64,000 bases of DNA, taken from assembly GCF_000621205.1 (NCBI RefSeq), contig NZ_KK211227.1, positions 1 to 64,000 on the forward strand, written 5' to 3'. The notes beneath the pieces are model-generated. The model saw nothing but the letters and a program-made list of their open reading frames with translations, had not been told where the DNA came from and did no database searches. Positions 9,310-20,161 of the stretch are shown one piece after another; within the stretch, counting starts at the first letter, position 1; every line of letters begins with the position of its first letter. The position numbers and the translations under genes are program-made. This DNA comes from Halotalea alkalilenta DSM 17697. GTDB taxonomy: Bacteria; Pseudomonadota; Gammaproteobacteria; Pseudomonadales; Halomonadaceae.

Positions 9310-12300
9310 CTACTCGCTCTGTGGATCCTGCGTGCGTCCAAAACTGAACGTATAGAGCAGATCGAGCGCCTGATAGCCTCCAGACACCGCCTGCAGGTAA
9401 AGGTCCTGCATCAGGCGATAGCGCAAGGTCAGTTCGGCCAGCGAAGTGAACATTCCTACCCCATAGCTGACCCGCAGATCCGGGAAGATGTAGCCGCTGA
9501 CCACCACCTGGCTGGTGTCACCGCTGCCTGCGGTATCGAGCGACAGGTCCTGGATACCGAAGGTTTCGCCCAGCGAACCGATCGCACGCCCGCTCTGGGA
9601 TACCGACAGGCCAATCAGCGCCGAAGCCAGCGCGTTGTCGTCCCCCTCCGCGTCCGGCGCACGCCCCCTGAGCAGGTAGGAAAGCGCGGTGGTCTCGTTC
9701 ATCGACGGATCGGAGAAGATGCTCAGCTGCGGCGCATCGGCGTTACCGGTGACGCGGATACCCGCGGTGACGTCGTCCTCGATGGTATCGGGGCTGCGAA
9801 TCGCCTCGAAATCGAGCCTCGGCAGACTCGGCGGTCCGCTGAAGATCACCTCGCCGCGATTGATCAGCAGGCTCTGGCCGAAGGAGGCGAAACGCCCTTC
9901 CTGCAGCGAGACGCTGCCGAACAGCTGCAGCGCGCCGCCGCTCTGGCGTACGTCGATCGCTCCCGCGAGACGTGAATTGAGCCCATAGGCCGAGAGCCGC
10001 ACGTCGTCGCCCATCACCACCTGGACATTCAAATTGAGATCGATCCCCGCATCTTCGAGCGCCGAGGCGTCGGCCCACTGGTACTCCTCGCCTGCGGCCT
10101 GGGCTGCCAACGCGCGGTCGATACTGGCGTCGATCCGCTCGGCCTCTTCACGGGTGACGATGACTTCGTCGCTCGACGGTGCCTGAGCCGACGCGGGCAG
10201 CTGGGCGACCTCGATCCGCGCCCACGGAATCAACACCCGGCCGCTGATGTCGAGTCGCTGGGGCGTCGCCGACACGTCGATGCTGGGCGCGACCCGCACC
10301 CGGCCATAGCCGAGCGCGGCAACTTCGAGCGGCGAGTCGGCGCCGCGCAGTGCAAGCGTCGCGCGCCAGTCGCCGGTGGTCGGCCAGTTGGCCTCGCCGC
10401 CGAGCGTCCAGCGAGCCTGGCCGGAGGAGATATGCCCATCGAGCACCCCATAGTCCCCCTCCAAGCGCAGCGCTACCCTGGCGTCGTCGAGTGTGACCGG
10501 CAGCTGCTCTCCACCGGCGCGTACGCCCGACACCACCAGCTGGCCATTGAACCGGGGCTGTTCGAGGTCGCCGGAGATAGTGACATCACCGTCGAGGCGA
10601 CCTTCGAGCGTATCCAAGCCGGCGACCAGCGCTCGATAAGGAGAGAAATCGAGCCCCTCGACCTGCAACCGTCCGCCGAGCTCCCGGCCATCCAGCGGGT
10701 CGATGACCCGCGCCTCGAGCCTCAGCTGGCCGGCATCCCGCAGCCGGGCGTCGAGCGTGAGATCCGCCTGCGCCGGGGTCGCCTCCAGGCCAACCCCGAG
10801 GCTGAGCGCGGGGATCGAGAACGGCTCTCCCGCGGCATCCTCGCCGCTTACCTGCAAATCGCCATCGAGTCGGGCATCGAGGTTCCAGCGCTGGCCGCCA
10901 TTGGACCATTGCGCGCGAGCGTCGCCGCCCGCCTCTCCCGCGACCTGCCAGGGCTCGGGCATCCAGGGGTTGGCCGCCTCGAGCGGCAGCTCGCTGAGGC
11001 GCAGCGCTGCGGAGCCGCTCGCGGCGCTTGCGGTCATCTGCTCGGTGAGGCAGAGCCGGCCCCCCTCTCGCCGCGACAGGCAGAAGGGCTCGACCGTCGC
11101 CGAAGCGGCATCGAGATTGGCGACGAAGCCGAGCGGAGCATCGAGGCTCAGCTCGCCGCCCTCTTCGAGATCGGCCTCGAGCGACGACAGCTGGCCGCGG
11201 TAGCGATTGTTCGCCTGGTCGAGCCCACCGCGCAGGGCGAGCGAGGCGCTGTTCACCAGCGCGTCCTGGCCACCGCTCAGCTCGAGCGAGAGACGGTGAT
11301 CGCTCAGCCGCCCCTCCAGGGCCAGGCCAAGCCGAGCCAGTGCCTGCCCGCCGGCCAGCGCATCACTGGCATCAAGGCGCAGCTCGAAGCGCGGATCGTC
11401 GAGTCCGTCGCTGCGTCCTTCCAGCGCCAGCCGGGCGATATGGTTGTCGGCATAGCGCAGCTGTTCGCCATTCAGGGTGATCGTGCCCTGCGGCTGCTCG
11501 AGCGTCCCGCTGACACGAAGCTGGCCTGCGAGCCGGCCGCCGAGCTCGGGCAGCAGCCCGCCCAGGTTCGGCGCATCGATATCGGCGTTGAGCGCCAGAC
11601 GCTGGTCGACCACCCCGCTGGCGGTAATCCGGTTGGGGCCCTGGCGCAGGTCGAGGCGCTCGATGTTCCAGCGCATCGAACTATCACCGTCGAGCCGGCC
11701 GGCGAGCGACAGCGGCTGGTTCATCAACTGGCCATCGATGGCCAGATTCGGCACCTGCAGCGCCCAGCTCTGATCCGCGTGCTGCTGGAAGGCGAGTCGC
11801 GCGCTGCCATCGAGCAACCCATTGACGGCCGGCGTGAAGCGCTCGGGGCGCAGCTGATCCAGGGTCAGTTCGGTATCCAGGCTGATCGTCGGCGCCCAGC
11901 GCACCTCGCCCTGGCTCTCGATCCGCCCATCGCCGCTGACCAGCTGGAGCATCGACCAGCCGAAGCGTTCGAAATCGCCTTCACCAGCGAGGCTGAGATC
12001 GAGCGGCTGGAGCTCGTCGCCCGAAGCGCGAGCGGAAAGATCGAGCCGGTAGCCGGCGAGCGATCCATCGAGGTCGAGCGCGAGCCCCTCGACCTGGTAA
12101 CCGGCGACCGGGGCACCGCTTTCATCCTCGTCCGGCATTCCCGGCAGCGGCCAGTCGAGCCGCGGCGAGCGCAGCGCGAGCTCGAACGGCAGCTGCTGAT
12201 CGAACAGGTCCGCGCCGGCATCGAGCCGCGCCGCCGCCGGTCCGTCGGCGTTCATCTCCAGCTCGAGCGCCGCGAGCGAACCGCGCAAGCGCAGTTCGAC

Positions 12301-13299
12301 CGACTCGCCCTGCAGCGGTGCCAGTTCGGAGCGGGCGGAGAGATCGAGCGAGAGCGGATAGTCGCCGCTCATCTCAAGCTCGAAGGCGAGCTCGGCGTCG
12401 AGCTCCGGCCCCTGCAGCGCAAGCCGTTCGAGCCTTACCGACGAGCCCTCGGCATGCAGTGCCAGGTCGATGCGATCTAGCACCAGCGGACGCTCGCCCT
12501 CGAGACGGAAGTCGGTGACCTCGAGCGAGGGCGCCTCGACATCCACGGGCAGTTCGATCCGTGCAAGCGTGATCCGCGCCTGGGGGTCATCGAGCGGCGT
12601 GGCGCTCAGCGCGGCGAGCGGGTTGGCGATCGGCACGCCATCGGCCCCGAGCACGCTGCCGGGCGCCACCGCCGGCGCCGCGACCACCGCCAGGGCGGCG
12701 GCGATATCGACTTCGGACTCAAGGCTCGGCGCTTCGATGGCGGCGGGCTCCTCGGCCGCATCAGGCAGCCGCAGCCGGGGCGAGACGAGACGGGTCTCAC
12801 CGAGTGAGAAACGGCTACCCTCGAAGCTCGCCGAGCTTTCGAAGTGCTGCCAGGCGAGCTCGAGTCCCGCCTCGTTCTCGAGCGAAAAGTCATCGAGCAC
12901 GAGTTCGCGCAGCTCGATCGGCAGCGGCGTGGAAATCCTCTCCAGCGGGACGCTTTCGCTCTCGCTCTGCTCGGCGGCAGCGGCGGGCAGGCGCACATGC
13001 AGGCCATCGCTCGCCAGCCGCTCGATGCAAAGCCGCCCGCGAAGCAGGCAGTCGCTCGACCAAGAGAGTTCGAGGCGACGCGCCTCTAGCTGCACGCCAG
13101 CGGCATCGAGCGCGACATCGTGGAGTACCAGGGTATCCAGCGGTGCGCCTTCGACCGAACTATAGGAAATCAGCCCTCGCGACTGTGCCTGGCCAAGCAG
13201 CCAGGCGGTGCCCCAGGGAGACAGCGCCAGCCCGGCCAGCAGCATCACCAGTGCGACCAGCCAAAGCGACAGCCAGAACAGCAGCCGGGGAAACAGCAT
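9310..13299 (-). CDS. tamB: Translocation and assembly module subunit TamB
   Basis: The protein has 1329 residues, with one N-terminal membrane anchor ([20 protein letters not shown]), then a very long beta-rich periplasmic body of AsmA-like repeats and a C-terminal TamB (DUF490) domain ([20 protein letters not shown] ... [20 protein letters not shown] ... SYGVGMF). TamB spans the periplasm and works with TamA in outer-membrane protein insertion; its family is also implicated in phospholipid transport. The chosen ATG at 13299 overlaps the tamA stop (ATGA), a strong sign of translational coupling. Length is close to E. coli TamB (1259). Two extra Ala/Pro-rich stretches at about residues 200-230 look like linkers. 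Confidence 0.93.
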   Translation of the reverse strand: MLFPRLLFWLSLWLVALVMLLAGLALSPWGTAWLLGQAQSRGLISYSSVEGAPLDTLVLHDVALDAAGVQLEARRLELSWSSDCLLRGRLCIERLASDGLHVRLPAAAAEQSESESVPLERISTPLPIELRELVLDDFSLENEAGLELAWQHFESSASFEGSRFSLGETRLVSPRLRLPDAAEEPAAIEAPSLESEVDIAAALAVVAAPAVAPGSVLGADGVPIANPLAALSATPLDDPQARITLARIELPVDVEAPSLEVTDFRLEGERPLVLDRIDLALHAEGSSVRLERLALQGPELDAELAFELEMSGDYPLSLDLSARSELAPLQGESVELRLRGSLAALELEMNADGPAAARLDAGADLFDQQLPFELALRSPRLDWPLPGMPDEDESGAPVAGYQVEGLALDLDGSLAGYRLDLSARASGDELQPLDLSLAGEGDFERFGWSMLQLVSGDGRIESQGEVRWAPTISLDTELTLDQLRPERFTPAVNGLLDGSARLAFQQHADQSWALQVPNLAIDGQLMNQPLSLAGRLDGDSSMRWNIERLDLRQGPNRITASGVVDQRLALNADIDAPNLGGLLPELGGRLAGQLRVSGTLEQPQGTITLNGEQLRYADNHIARLALEGRSDGLDDPRFELRLDASDALAGGQALARLGLALEGRLSDHRLSLELSGGQDALVNSASLALRGGLDQANNRYRGQLSSLEADLEEGGELSLDAPLGFVANLDAASATVEPFCLSRREGGRLCLTEQMTASAASGSAALRLSELPLEAANPWMPEPWQVAGEAGGDARAQWSNGGQRWNLDARLDGDLQVSGEDAAGEPFSIPALSLGVGLEATPAQADLTLDARLRDAGQLRLEARVIDPLDGRELGGRLQVEGLDFSPYRALVAGLDTLEGRLDGDVTISGDLEQPRFNGQLVVSGVRAGGEQLPVTLDDARVALRLEGDYGVLDGHISSGQARWTLGGEANWPTTGDWRATLALRGADSPLEVAALGYGRVRVAPSIDVSATPQRLDISGRVLIPWARIEVAQLPASAQAPSSDEVIVTREEAERIDASIDRALAAQAAGEEYQWADASALEDAGIDLNLNVQVVMGDDVRLSAYGLNSRLAGAIDVRQSGGALQLFGSVSLQEGRFASFGQSLLINRGEVIFSGPPSLPRLDFEAIRSPDTIEDDVTAGIRVTGNADAPQLSIFSDPSMNETTALSYLLRGRAPDAEGDDNALASALIGLSVSQSGRAIGSLGETFGIQDLSLDTAGSGDTSQVVVSGYIFPDLRVSYGVGMFTSLAELTLRYRLMQDLYLQAVSGGYQALDLLYTFSFGRTQDPQSE

Positions 13300-15113
13300 C
13301 AGAACTCGGGTCCGATGGCGAAGTGAATGCGCCACGAGTTGTCCTCATCGTCGAACGGGTGGGCGATGTCGAAACGGATCGGGCCGACCGGAGAAATCCA
13401 GCGCACGCCAAGTCCGGCGGAGGTCTTGAGCGAGGAGTCGCTCCAGCTGTCGAAAGCGTCGCCGAAATCGTAGAACGCGGCACCCCACCAGTCGCCGGTG
13501 ACGCGACGCTGGTACTCGAGCGTGCCGGTGAACATCTGCTGGCCGCCGAGCAGCTCACCGTCGTCGTTGCGCGGCGCCAGGGTTTCATAGGAGTAGCCGC
13601 GCACGCTGGTATCGCCACCGGCGAAGAAGCGCAGCGACGGCGGCATACGCGGAAAGTCGTCGGTCTCGATCGCCCCGACGTTGCCGCGCACGAAGAACCG
13701 GTTGTCGTTGCCAATGCTCTCGATCCATCGGGTGGTGAACACACTGCGCAGGAAGGTGATATCGGAGCCGAGCTGGTCGCTCGAGCCCTCGATCAACAGG
13801 TCCTGGCGGTTGCCATGCATCGGGAAGCGTTGGTCGTCGACCGCCGTGCGCCCCCAGCTCACTCCGGGAGTGATCAGGAAGACGTTGTCGCTCTGATCCG
13901 CCTGGGTGAAGTTCTCCTGACTGACCCGCACATAGACGCGCTGGCTCCAGCCATTGTCGAACTGCCATACCCGGGCCGGGGTGAAGAACAGCCGCCGGCT
14001 GCGGGTATCGTTGTCGTCGAGGTTCTCGAACCCGTAGCCGAACTCGTAGCTGTCGCGCAGCGGATCATCGAGGGGGATCTTGTACATGCCGCCCAGGGTC
14101 TGGCGCGGCGAGGAGAGATAGAGCCGGTTCTCCCAGCTGTGCCCTCGGTCGTTGAGCCACGGCTGGCGCCAGGTGAGCTGCAACCGCGGCCCGACGTCGG
14201 TGGCGAAGCCGATACCGGTCTCGAAGCGATGGCGATCGGCGGCGATCAACGAAATGTCGACCGGTACCTCGGATGCGCCAGTGCTCGCCTCTCGCTGGCC
14301 ACCGCCACCTTGGCTGGTATCGTCGGGCGAAGGCGCCTGTGCGCCCGGAGGAGCGCTGGGCTGGGCCTCATGCTGGAGGCGTGGCTTGACCGAGATGCTG
14401 CGAAACCAGCCCGCCTCGCCGAGTCGACCGTTGTAGAGCGCAAGGTCGTCGGCCAGATAGGGATCACCTGGCTGGAAAGGTCGCATCGCTTCGAGCCGGT
14501 CCTGGCGAATCTGGCTGCCGCTGTAGGTGACCTCGCCGAAGCGGTAGCGCCTGCCGCTGTCCATCACCAGGTAGACGTTGGCGCTGTGATCCCAGGGCCT
14601 GACTTCAAGACGGGACACCCGATACTGGGAATCGAAGTAGCCACGCTGCAGCGCCAGCGTGTCGAGCTGGGTCTTGAGCGTCTCGTAGTGGGCGTGCAGG
14701 AGAGGACGCCCCTCGTCCTTGAGCAGCTCGCTGGCGTCGAGCAGGCGCTGGAAACTGTCGTCCTGGCCGCCCTCGCCCTCGACCCGGACGTAGACGTTGC
14801 GCACGACCACCCGCTCGCCAGGCACGATATCGACCACCACGCTGTCGCGATCACGAAAATCCACGCTGATCTGCGGCTCGTAGTAGCCGAATGCCCGCAG
14901 TGCATCGCTGACCCGGCTCGTCACTTCGGAATCATAAATATCGAGGCGCGCGTTGGCCGGGATCTCCAACGCATCGAGGTAGGCCTCGACGTTGTCCGCA
15001 GCCAGCCCGCCAAGCCCTCTTACCTCGGCGTCGAGCGCCTGGGCGGTCTGGGGCGCTACCAAGGCTCCAAGCAGCCAAGGAGAGAGCCTGAAGGCCCAGG
15101 AGGATCTAGTCAT
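13299..15113 (-). CDS. tamA: Translocation and assembly module subunit TamA (Omp85 family)
   Basis: The protein has 604 residues: a signal peptide (MTRSSWAFRLSPWLLGALVA, then PQTAQA), three POTRA-type domains up to about residue 245, and a C-terminal 16-strand Omp85 barrel ending in a terminal Phe (FAIGPEF). The barrel lid motif is visible as GGDTSVRGYSYE (VRGY box), and the last strands read GLGVRWISPVGPIRFDIAHP. Between POTRA3 and the barrel lies an unusual low-complexity insert (about residues 248-282). The start at 15113 is supported by AAAGGGA 8 bases upstream. It is coupled to tamB by a 4-base overlap and follows a small coiled-coil membrane protein gene. Confidence 0.93.
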   Translation of the reverse strand: MTRSSWAFRLSPWLLGALVAPQTAQALDAEVRGLGGLAADNVEAYLDALEIPANARLDIYDSEVTSRVSDALRAFGYYEPQISVDFRDRDSVVVDIVPGERVVVRNVYVRVEGEGGQDDSFQRLLDASELLKDEGRPLLHAHYETLKTQLDTLALQRGYFDSQYRVSRLEVRPWDHSANVYLVMDSGRRYRFGEVTYSGSQIRQDRLEAMRPFQPGDPYLADDLALYNGRLGEAGWFRSISVKPRLQHEAQPSAPPGAQAPSPDDTSQGGGGQREASTGASEVPVDISLIAADRHRFETGIGFATDVGPRLQLTWRQPWLNDRGHSWENRLYLSSPRQTLGGMYKIPLDDPLRDSYEFGYGFENLDDNDTRSRRLFFTPARVWQFDNGWSQRVYVRVSQENFTQADQSDNVFLITPGVSWGRTAVDDQRFPMHGNRQDLLIEGSSDQLGSDITFLRSVFTTRWIESIGNDNRFFVRGNVGAIETDDFPRMPPSLRFFAGGDTSVRGYSYETLAPRNDDGELLGGQQMFTGTLEYQRRVTGDWWGAAFYDFGDAFDSWSDSSLKTSAGLGVRWISPVGPIRFDIAHPFDDEDNSWRIHFAIGPEF

Positions 15114-15150
15114 CTTGCACATCCCTTTGCTGGCGGCGCCAATCCCTTCA

Positions 15151-15738
15151 TCAGCGCGCCTCATTCAATTCTCGCTCCAACCCCGCCACGCGGGCGGCGA
15201 AGCCGTCCAGTCTCGACTCGATCGCGCTCAGCCGAGCGTCGAGCGCCCGGTCGCTCTGGTCGAGTGCGTCCATCGACTGGGTGAGCGAAGCGACCAGCTC
15301 GCTGCGCTGCTGGTCGCTGGTGGTCAGTCCCGAAAGCTGCGCGCTCACCAGCGACAATGCATCGACCCTGGTCTCGAGCGCGGTCAAACGCTGCGGCTCG
15401 AACTCCGGCAGCGCGGCGAGCTCGCGACGACTCTCCTCGAGCATCATCGATAGTTCGTCCAGGCGTTGGCGCATTGTATCGAGCTGCTCGGCGTCATGCT
15501 GCCGTTGTAACGCTACCTCGGCACTGCGCTGGGCGCTTTCGAGCAGCCCCTGGCGCTCATGCCAGTAAAAGGCGGCGAGTGCCGCAACGCCGAGGATCGC
15601 GATCAGCGACAGCAGCACCGCGGGCCAGGCCGCCGTTTTGGCGGGAGGACGATAGCCGGACCTCGGCCTGGCGAGCAGTTCGTCCTCTCCGGGAACGATA
15701 CTGAAGGTATCGCGGTCGTGTAGAGAAGGTTCGGGCAT
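15151..15738 (-). CDS. Coiled-coil single-pass membrane protein of unknown function
   Basis: The protein has 195 residues: about 36 hydrophilic residues, one transmembrane helix ([20 protein letters not shown]), then a long heptad-like helix rich in Glu, Leu, Ser and Arg to the end. The layout suggests a bitopic inner-membrane protein with a periplasmic coiled coil, a common form for scaffold or spacer proteins in envelope gene clusters. It lies 37 bases upstream of tamA on the same strand and may be co-transcribed with tamAB. I do not recognise the family. The ATG at 15738 (MPEPSLHD) is preferred over the longer frame to 15765. Confidence 0.7.
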   Translation of the reverse strand: MPEPSLHDRDTFSIVPGEDELLARPRSGYRPPAKTAAWPAVLLSLIAILGVAALAAFYWHERQGLLESAQRSAEVALQRQHDAEQLDTMRQRLDELSMMLEESRRELAALPEFEPQRLTALETRVDALSLVSAQLSGLTTSDQQRSELVASLTQSMDALDQSDRALDARLSAIESRLDGFAARVAGLERELNEAR

Positions 15739-16055
15739 GGCGCATCCATCTCGTGTTCGAACCAAGGCGTCGCCGGGAGAGGCTCGCAGCCTCCTCCCAG
15801 GCGCATCAACGGAAGCAAAAACAATACGCTACGATGGTTCAAGAGGCCATCGGCAAGGGTGGATTTCGGTTCGTTGGCGAATACGCGCATCATGCTCGCC
15901 GAGGCGAATGCTGGTATCGAGCCGGCGGTTATGTTCGAGCCGCGAGGGGGTTACACTGCCCCATCACGACGCCGCGATACGACAGGCGGGCGTCGTCCGG
16001 GCTGACGCCCAAGGACGATGCACCAAGGGCTATGGATCCTTACATGGAGCGGGAC

Positions 16056-16811
16056 ATGACGCAGCAATCCACCACGGCCACAGGGCCTCAAGCTTCGCCG
16101 CAGCGCAACTTCGATCAGGCCGAGATCGACAAGTTCGAGGCCCTGGCCCACCGCTGGTGGGATCGAGATGGCGAGTTCAAACCACTGCACGACATCAATC
16201 CGCTTCGCCTTGCGTTCATCGATGAGCAGTGCAACGGTCTGGCCGGGCGACGCGCGATCGACGTCGGCTGCGGCGGAGGCATCCTCAGCGAGGCGATGGC
16301 ACGTCGTGGCGCCCAAGTGACGGGGATCGATCTCGGCGAGGCTCCACTGTCGGTCGCCGGGCTGCACCTCAAGGAGAGCGGCCTGGCGGTGGATTACCAG
16401 ATGATCAGCGTCGAGGAGATCGCCCAGCGGGAAGAGGCGCGCTACGACGTGGTCACCTGCATGGAGATGCTCGAGCATGTGCCGGACCCGAACTCGGTGG
16501 TACGCGCCTGCGCACGGCTGGTGAAGCCGGGCGGACATGTGTTCTTCAGCACCATCAATCGCAACCCGAAATCCTATCTGTTCGCGATCATTGGGGCCGA
16601 GTATCTGCTGCGCCTGCTGCCGACCGGCACCCACGACTATCAGCGCTTCATCCGCCCTTCCGAGCTCTCACGCTGGGCACGCCAGGCGGGACTCTCGATC
16701 GAACGGCTGCGTGGGCTGCACTACAACCCGGTGACACGCCGCTATTGGTTGAACGATGACGTCCAGGTCAACTACATGATCCACTGCCAGCGTCCGGCCC
16801 TCGAGGCATGA
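16056..16811 (+). CDS. ubiG: Ubiquinone biosynthesis O-methyltransferase UbiG
   Basis: This 251-residue SAM-dependent class I methyltransferase performs both O-methylations in ubiquinone synthesis. The segments [32 protein letters not shown], the SAM site [15 protein letters not shown], and [12 protein letters not shown] are characteristic. The C-terminal [13 protein letters not shown] and [11 protein letters not shown] also match UbiG. The frame is open to 15753, but GGAG 6 bases before the ATG at 16056 decides the start. Its stop overlaps the start of the HAD phosphatase gene by 4 bases, the arrangement seen for ubiG-mupP in Pseudomonas. Confidence 0.96.
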   Translation: MTQQSTTATGPQASPQRNFDQAEIDKFEALAHRWWDRDGEFKPLHDINPLRLAFIDEQCNGLAGRRAIDVGCGGGILSEAMARRGAQVTGIDLGEAPLSVAGLHLKESGLAVDYQMISVEEIAQREEARYDVVTCMEMLEHVPDPNSVVRACARLVKPGGHVFFSTINRNPKSYLFAIIGAEYLLRLLPTGTHDYQRFIRPSELSRWARQAGLSIERLRGLHYNPVTRRYWLNDDVQVNYMIHCQRPALEA

Positions 16812-17488
16812 GCGCGGTGTGCCCGCGCCCCGAGGCGGTGCTGTTCGACCTCGATGGCACCTTGGTCGACACCGCACCGGATCTGATCGCGGCCACCAAT
16901 CGATTGCGCCGGGAGCACGATTTGCCCCCGCTGCCCTATGCCCAGGTACGCGCAGTGGTATCCAATGGCGGCGCGGCGCTGGTCGAGCTGGCGCTGGCGC
17001 AGCGGCAAGAGGTCGATCGGGGCGCAGGTCTGCAACGCTTGCTCGCCCTCTATGAAGCCCACGTCGCCCAGGAAAGCCGTACGTTCCCAGGGCTCGTCGA
17101 ACTGGTCGAAGCGCTGGACGCCCAGGGCGTGGGCTGGGGAGTGGTGACCAACAAGCAGCGGCGATTCGCGCAGCCGCTGCTATCGCAGCTGGCGCTGAAC
17201 CCGCGAGTGCTGGTCTGTGCCGACGACCTATCGGCATGCAAGCCGGACCCTGCGCCGCTGCTCGAGGCTGCAAGACGCCTGGCGGTGGATCCCGGTCGAT
17301 GCTGGTACGTCGGCGATCACCTGCGCGACATGCAGGCGGCGATCAACGCCGGCATGCTGCCGGTGGCCGCGCTCTATGGCTATCTCGGGGCCGACGAACG
17401 CCCGGAGAGCTGGCCGGCGAAGCTGCGCTTCACCGACTCAGAGTCACTGGCCGCGGCGATCCTCGCAGCCTGCGGTGAGGCTGCCTGA
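16808..17488 (+). CDS. mupP: HAD phosphatase, probable N-acetylmuramate-6-phosphate phosphatase MupP (Gph-like)
   Basis: The protein has 226 residues with the four HAD motifs: [13 protein letters not shown] (nucleophile Asp), VVTNK (motif II), CKPDPAPL (Lys), and [16 protein letters not shown] (acidic pair). Sequence alone fits both phosphoglycolate phosphatase (Gph) and MupP. The position, overlapping ubiG by ATGA, matches Pseudomonas, where this gene is MupP of the cell-wall recycling route that bypasses de novo UDP-MurNAc synthesis. The partners AmgK and MurU are not in the window, so the specific function is inferred from synteny. Confidence 0.8.
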   Translation: MSAVCPRPEAVLFDLDGTLVDTAPDLIAATNRLRREHDLPPLPYAQVRAVVSNGGAALVELALAQRQEVDRGAGLQRLLALYEAHVAQESRTFPGLVELVEALDAQGVGWGVVTNKQRRFAQPLLSQLALNPRVLVCADDLSACKPDPAPLLEAARRLAVDPGRCWYVGDHLRDMQAAINAGMLPVAALYGYLGADERPESWPAKLRFTDSESLAAAILAACGEAA

Positions 17489-17497
17489 CCGCGACGC

Positions 17498-18286
17498 TCA
17501 GCCGCTGGTCCGGGAGAGGAAATCCTCGGCCAGCTTGGCTGCATTGCTCTGCGGATACTCCGCTACCACCTGCCTGAGCAACCGCTGGCTCTCACTGCCC
17601 TGCCCCTGGCGTGCCTTGACCAAGCCAAGCTTGTAGATCGCATCGGCGACCTTGCTGCTGCTCGGATAGTCATCGATCACGCTCTGGAACGCATCGGCGG
17701 CATCATCGAGCCGGGACTGCGCGGAATAGAGCTCGCCCAGCCAGTAAAGTGAATTGGGCTTGAGGTTGGAGTCGGGATACTCCTGGTTGAAGCGCTCGAA
17801 TGCCGAGGTCGCTTCGCTGAACTGCCGATTCTGTACCAGCGCGAAGGCCTGCTGGTAGCTCTGCTCAGCCTGGTCTCCACCGCTGCTGCCCGCTGCCGCA
17901 CCGGCTCCCGCGGTTGCCACTGCCGCTCCACGCGCCGCCTGCGCGATCGGGTCGTCCGAACCGCTGGATGCGCCGGAACCCTGGGTCGCGCCCGCCTGGG
18001 GCTCCCCGCCCTCGAGCTGGGTGAGGCGCTGGTCGAGGTCCATATAGCGCTGCTGGCCGAGCTGGCGCTCCTGCTCCAGCTGATGCTGGAGTTCCTCGAT
18101 CTGGCCTACCAGGCGATTGATCGCTTCCTGCTGGGTCTGCAGCTGGTTGAACAGCGTCAGACTGCCAGAAGCGGAAGGCTGTGTGGTGGCTGCCTGATTG
18201 TAGAAGGAACCGCTACTCTGGGCCCATACGGAAAGCGGGAGCACCAGGGCTCCCGCGCCGCACAGTTTTTTCAAACTGTGTTTCAT
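17498..18286 (-). CDS. cpoB: Cell division coordinator CpoB (YbgF)
   Basis: The protein has 262 residues: a signal peptide ending at VWAQ, an N-terminal trimerising coiled coil (LTLFNQLQTQQEAINRL to MDLDQRLTQLE), a Gly/Ala/Ser linker, and C-terminal TPR repeats (YQQAFALVQNRQFSEATSAF, SLYWLGELYSAQSRLDDAAD, AIYKLGLVKARQGQGSES). CpoB is periplasmic, binds TolA and links outer-membrane constriction to septal peptidoglycan synthesis. Length equals the E. coli protein. It is the last gene of the tol-pal cluster, 15 bases after pal, and is convergent with mupP across a 9-base gap. Confidence 0.95.
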   Translation of the reverse strand: MKHSLKKLCGAGALVLPLSVWAQSSGSFYNQAATTQPSASGSLTLFNQLQTQQEAINRLVGQIEELQHQLEQERQLGQQRYMDLDQRLTQLEGGEPQAGATQGSGASSGSDDPIAQAARGAAVATAGAGAAAGSSGGDQAEQSYQQAFALVQNRQFSEATSAFERFNQEYPDSNLKPNSLYWLGELYSAQSRLDDAADAFQSVIDDYPSSSKVADAIYKLGLVKARQGQGSESQRLLRQVVAEYPQSNAAKLAEDFLSRTSG

Positions 18287-18301
18287 GCATTACCTCGAGT
18301 C

Positions 18302-18820
18302 TTAGTAGTCGAAGACAACGCGGCGGTTCTGCGCGTAGGCTTCCTCGGTGCGGCCCGACGCTGCCGGACGCTCTTCGCCGTAGCTGACCACTTCGAGCTG
18401 GGACGCGTTGACGCCCTGGACGGTCAGGTACTGGCGGACAGCGTTGGCACGGCGCTCGCCGAGACCAAGGTTGTATTCGCGGGTACCGCGCTCATCGGTG
18501 TGGCCTTCGAGCACGACCTGAGTGCTCGGGTTGGCGCGCAGGTAGGCAGCGTGCTGGTTCAGGACCGATTCGAACTCGGCGCGAATGGTGTCGCGGTCGA
18601 AGTCGAAGTAGACGGTACGAACGGACGGGATCTGGCCCTGCTGACCCTGGCCGTAACCCTGGCCAGCGGCACCGGTGCTGGAAGAGGTGCCGGAAGTCTG
18701 GGCACCGGAAGTCATACCACCCTGATCCCCATCCTGGGTACCGCCGCTGCTGGAACAGCCCGCGATCACAACGACCGAAAACGCAGCAGCCAGCGTTTTG
18801 GCGTAAGAGGAAAACTGCAT
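18302..18820 (-). CDS. pal: Peptidoglycan-associated lipoprotein Pal
   Basis: The protein has 172 residues: a lipoprotein signal peptide with lipobox VIAGC, a Ser/Gly/Gln-rich tether, and an OmpA-like peptidoglycan-binding domain (VYFDFDRDTI ... EGHTDERGTREYNLGLGERR ... VVSYGEERPAASG). Pal is anchored in the outer membrane, binds peptidoglycan and is released by TolB during Tol-Pal cycling. The ATG at 18820 is set by AAGGAG 6 bases upstream; the frame continues to 18862 without a better start. It is fourth of the tolQ-tolA-tolB-pal-cpoB genes present here. Confidence 0.96.
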   Translation of the reverse strand: MQFSSYAKTLAAAFSVVVIAGCSSSGGTQDGDQGGMTSGAQTSGTSSSTGAAGQGYGQGQQGQIPSVRTVYFDFDRDTIRAEFESVLNQHAAYLRANPSTQVVLEGHTDERGTREYNLGLGERRANAVRQYLTVQGVNASQLEVVSYGEERPAASGRTEEAYAQNRRVVFDY

Positions 18821-18871
18821 GGTCATCTCCTTGCTCTTAAGAGTGCGAATGACGAATTTCATTCTAGTCGT

Positions 18872-20161
18872 TTAGTTTAGAAACGGCGACCAAGCCGGTT
18901 CTCTGACGTTTCCTTCCGGAGAAGGGATGACGAAAGAAGCCCGTCCGTCCGCCGAAACAGCACCAAGAACCCCTCGGGTTCCCTGCTGTGTGGCATATAC
19001 CACCATTGTGCCATTAGGCGCAATAGCGGGTGCTTCATCCCAGCCAGTATCGGTCAAGACAGTGACACGATTGGTGGCCAGGTCCTGCTTGGCGACCTGA
19101 TAACCCCTGTCGGTGCGGGTCACCATGAACACCGTCTCGCCATCCGGCGAATAGTGTCCACCAGCATTATAGTTCCCAGTGAAGGTTAGTCGCTGTGCCT
19201 GTCCTGCTGCAAAATCGTAACGATAGAGCTGCGGCTGGCCGCTGCGATCCGAAGTGAAGATCAGGCTCGAGCCGTCGGGACTATAGTCCGGTTCGGTGTT
19301 GATCGCCGAGTTGTTGGTCAGGCGCTCCAGGTTGCGAGTGGCCAGGTCCATCACGTAGATGTCCGGGGTACCGTCCTTGGACAGCGACATCGCCATCTTA
19401 CGCCCATCCGGCGACCAGGCCGGCGCACCGTTGATGCCGGTGAACGAGGTCAGCTGCAGGCGTCGCCCGGTGGCGAGATCCTGCACGTAGATGGCCGGGC
19501 GTCCCGATTCGAACGAGACGTAGGCCAGCTTGCCGCCGTCCGGCGACCAGGTCGGTGAAAGGACCGGCTGATTGGAGGTCAGTACCTGCTGCGGATTGTA
19601 GCCATCCTGGTCAGCGACATAGAGCGCGAAGCTGATGTTCGGGTCCACGCCCTGGGAGGTGATGTAGGCGATGCGGGTCTGGAACGCGCCGCGGATGCCG
19701 GTGATCTTCTCGAAGATCTGGTCGGCGACGTAGTGCGCGCGCGAGCGCAGCTGGTCGGGGCCCGAGGTGACCACCTCGCCGAGCTCGCGGGCATTACCGA
19801 ACACGTCGTGCAATTCGTAGGTGATTCGATAGCCATTGCCGTTGGGCTCCACCCGGCCGACCACCAGATAGTTGGCACGCGAAGCCTGCCAGGCCTGGTA
19901 ATCGATCTGGTCGCCGGGAGCAGGATTGCCGACCTGCCGGTCGCGCGGCAGCGGCGAGAACTGCCCGCTGTTGCGCAGATCGTTCTCGATGATCTGGCTG
20001 ACATCCTGCGGCAGCTGCTGGCCATTGGCGGTGAATGGAGCGATCGCAATCGGGATCGCCTGGTCGCTGCTGCGCGTGATCTGAATGTTGAGCTCGGCGC
20101 GAGCATAAGCGCTCGCCACCAGCATCATCAGCATACCCGTGAGGGCGACTAATCGTCTCAT
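18872..20161 (-). CDS. tolB: Tol-Pal system periplasmic protein TolB
   Basis: The protein has about 429 residues: a signal peptide (to SAYA), an N-terminal TolB domain ([20 protein letters not shown], with the FSPLPRD segment), and a C-terminal six-bladed propeller made of repeated SPDG motifs ([50 protein letters not shown]). TolB shuttles between Pal and TolA. Its ATG overlaps the tolA stop (ATGA); a GTG one codon upstream is possible. Length is the same as in E. coli (430). Confidence 0.96.
   Translation of the reverse strand: MRRLVALTGMLMMLVASAYARAELNIQITRSSDQAIPIAIAPFTANGQQLPQDVSQIIENDLRNSGQFSPLPRDRQVGNPAPGDQIDYQAWQASRANYLVVGRVEPNGNGYRITYELHDVFGNARELGEVVTSGPDQLRSRAHYVADQIFEKITGIRGAFQTRIAYITSQGVDPNISFALYVADQDGYNPQQVLTSNQPVLSPTWSPDGGKLAYVSFESGRPAIYVQDLATGRRLQLTSFTGINGAPAWSPDGRKMAMSLSKDGTPDIYVMDLATRNLERLTNNSAINTEPDYSPDGSSLIFTSDRSGQPQLYRYDFAAGQAQRLTFTGNYNAGGHYSPDGETVFMVTRTDRGYQVAKQDLATNRVTVLTDTGWDEAPAIAPNGTMVVYATQQGTRGVLGAVSADGRASFVIPSPEGNVREPAWSPFLN

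Noticed and set aside
10432-12480. A 682-codon plus-strand open frame inside tamB
   Set aside because: Antisense shadow of a GC-rich coding sequence; Arg/Glu/Ala-rich with no motif or ribosome-binding site.
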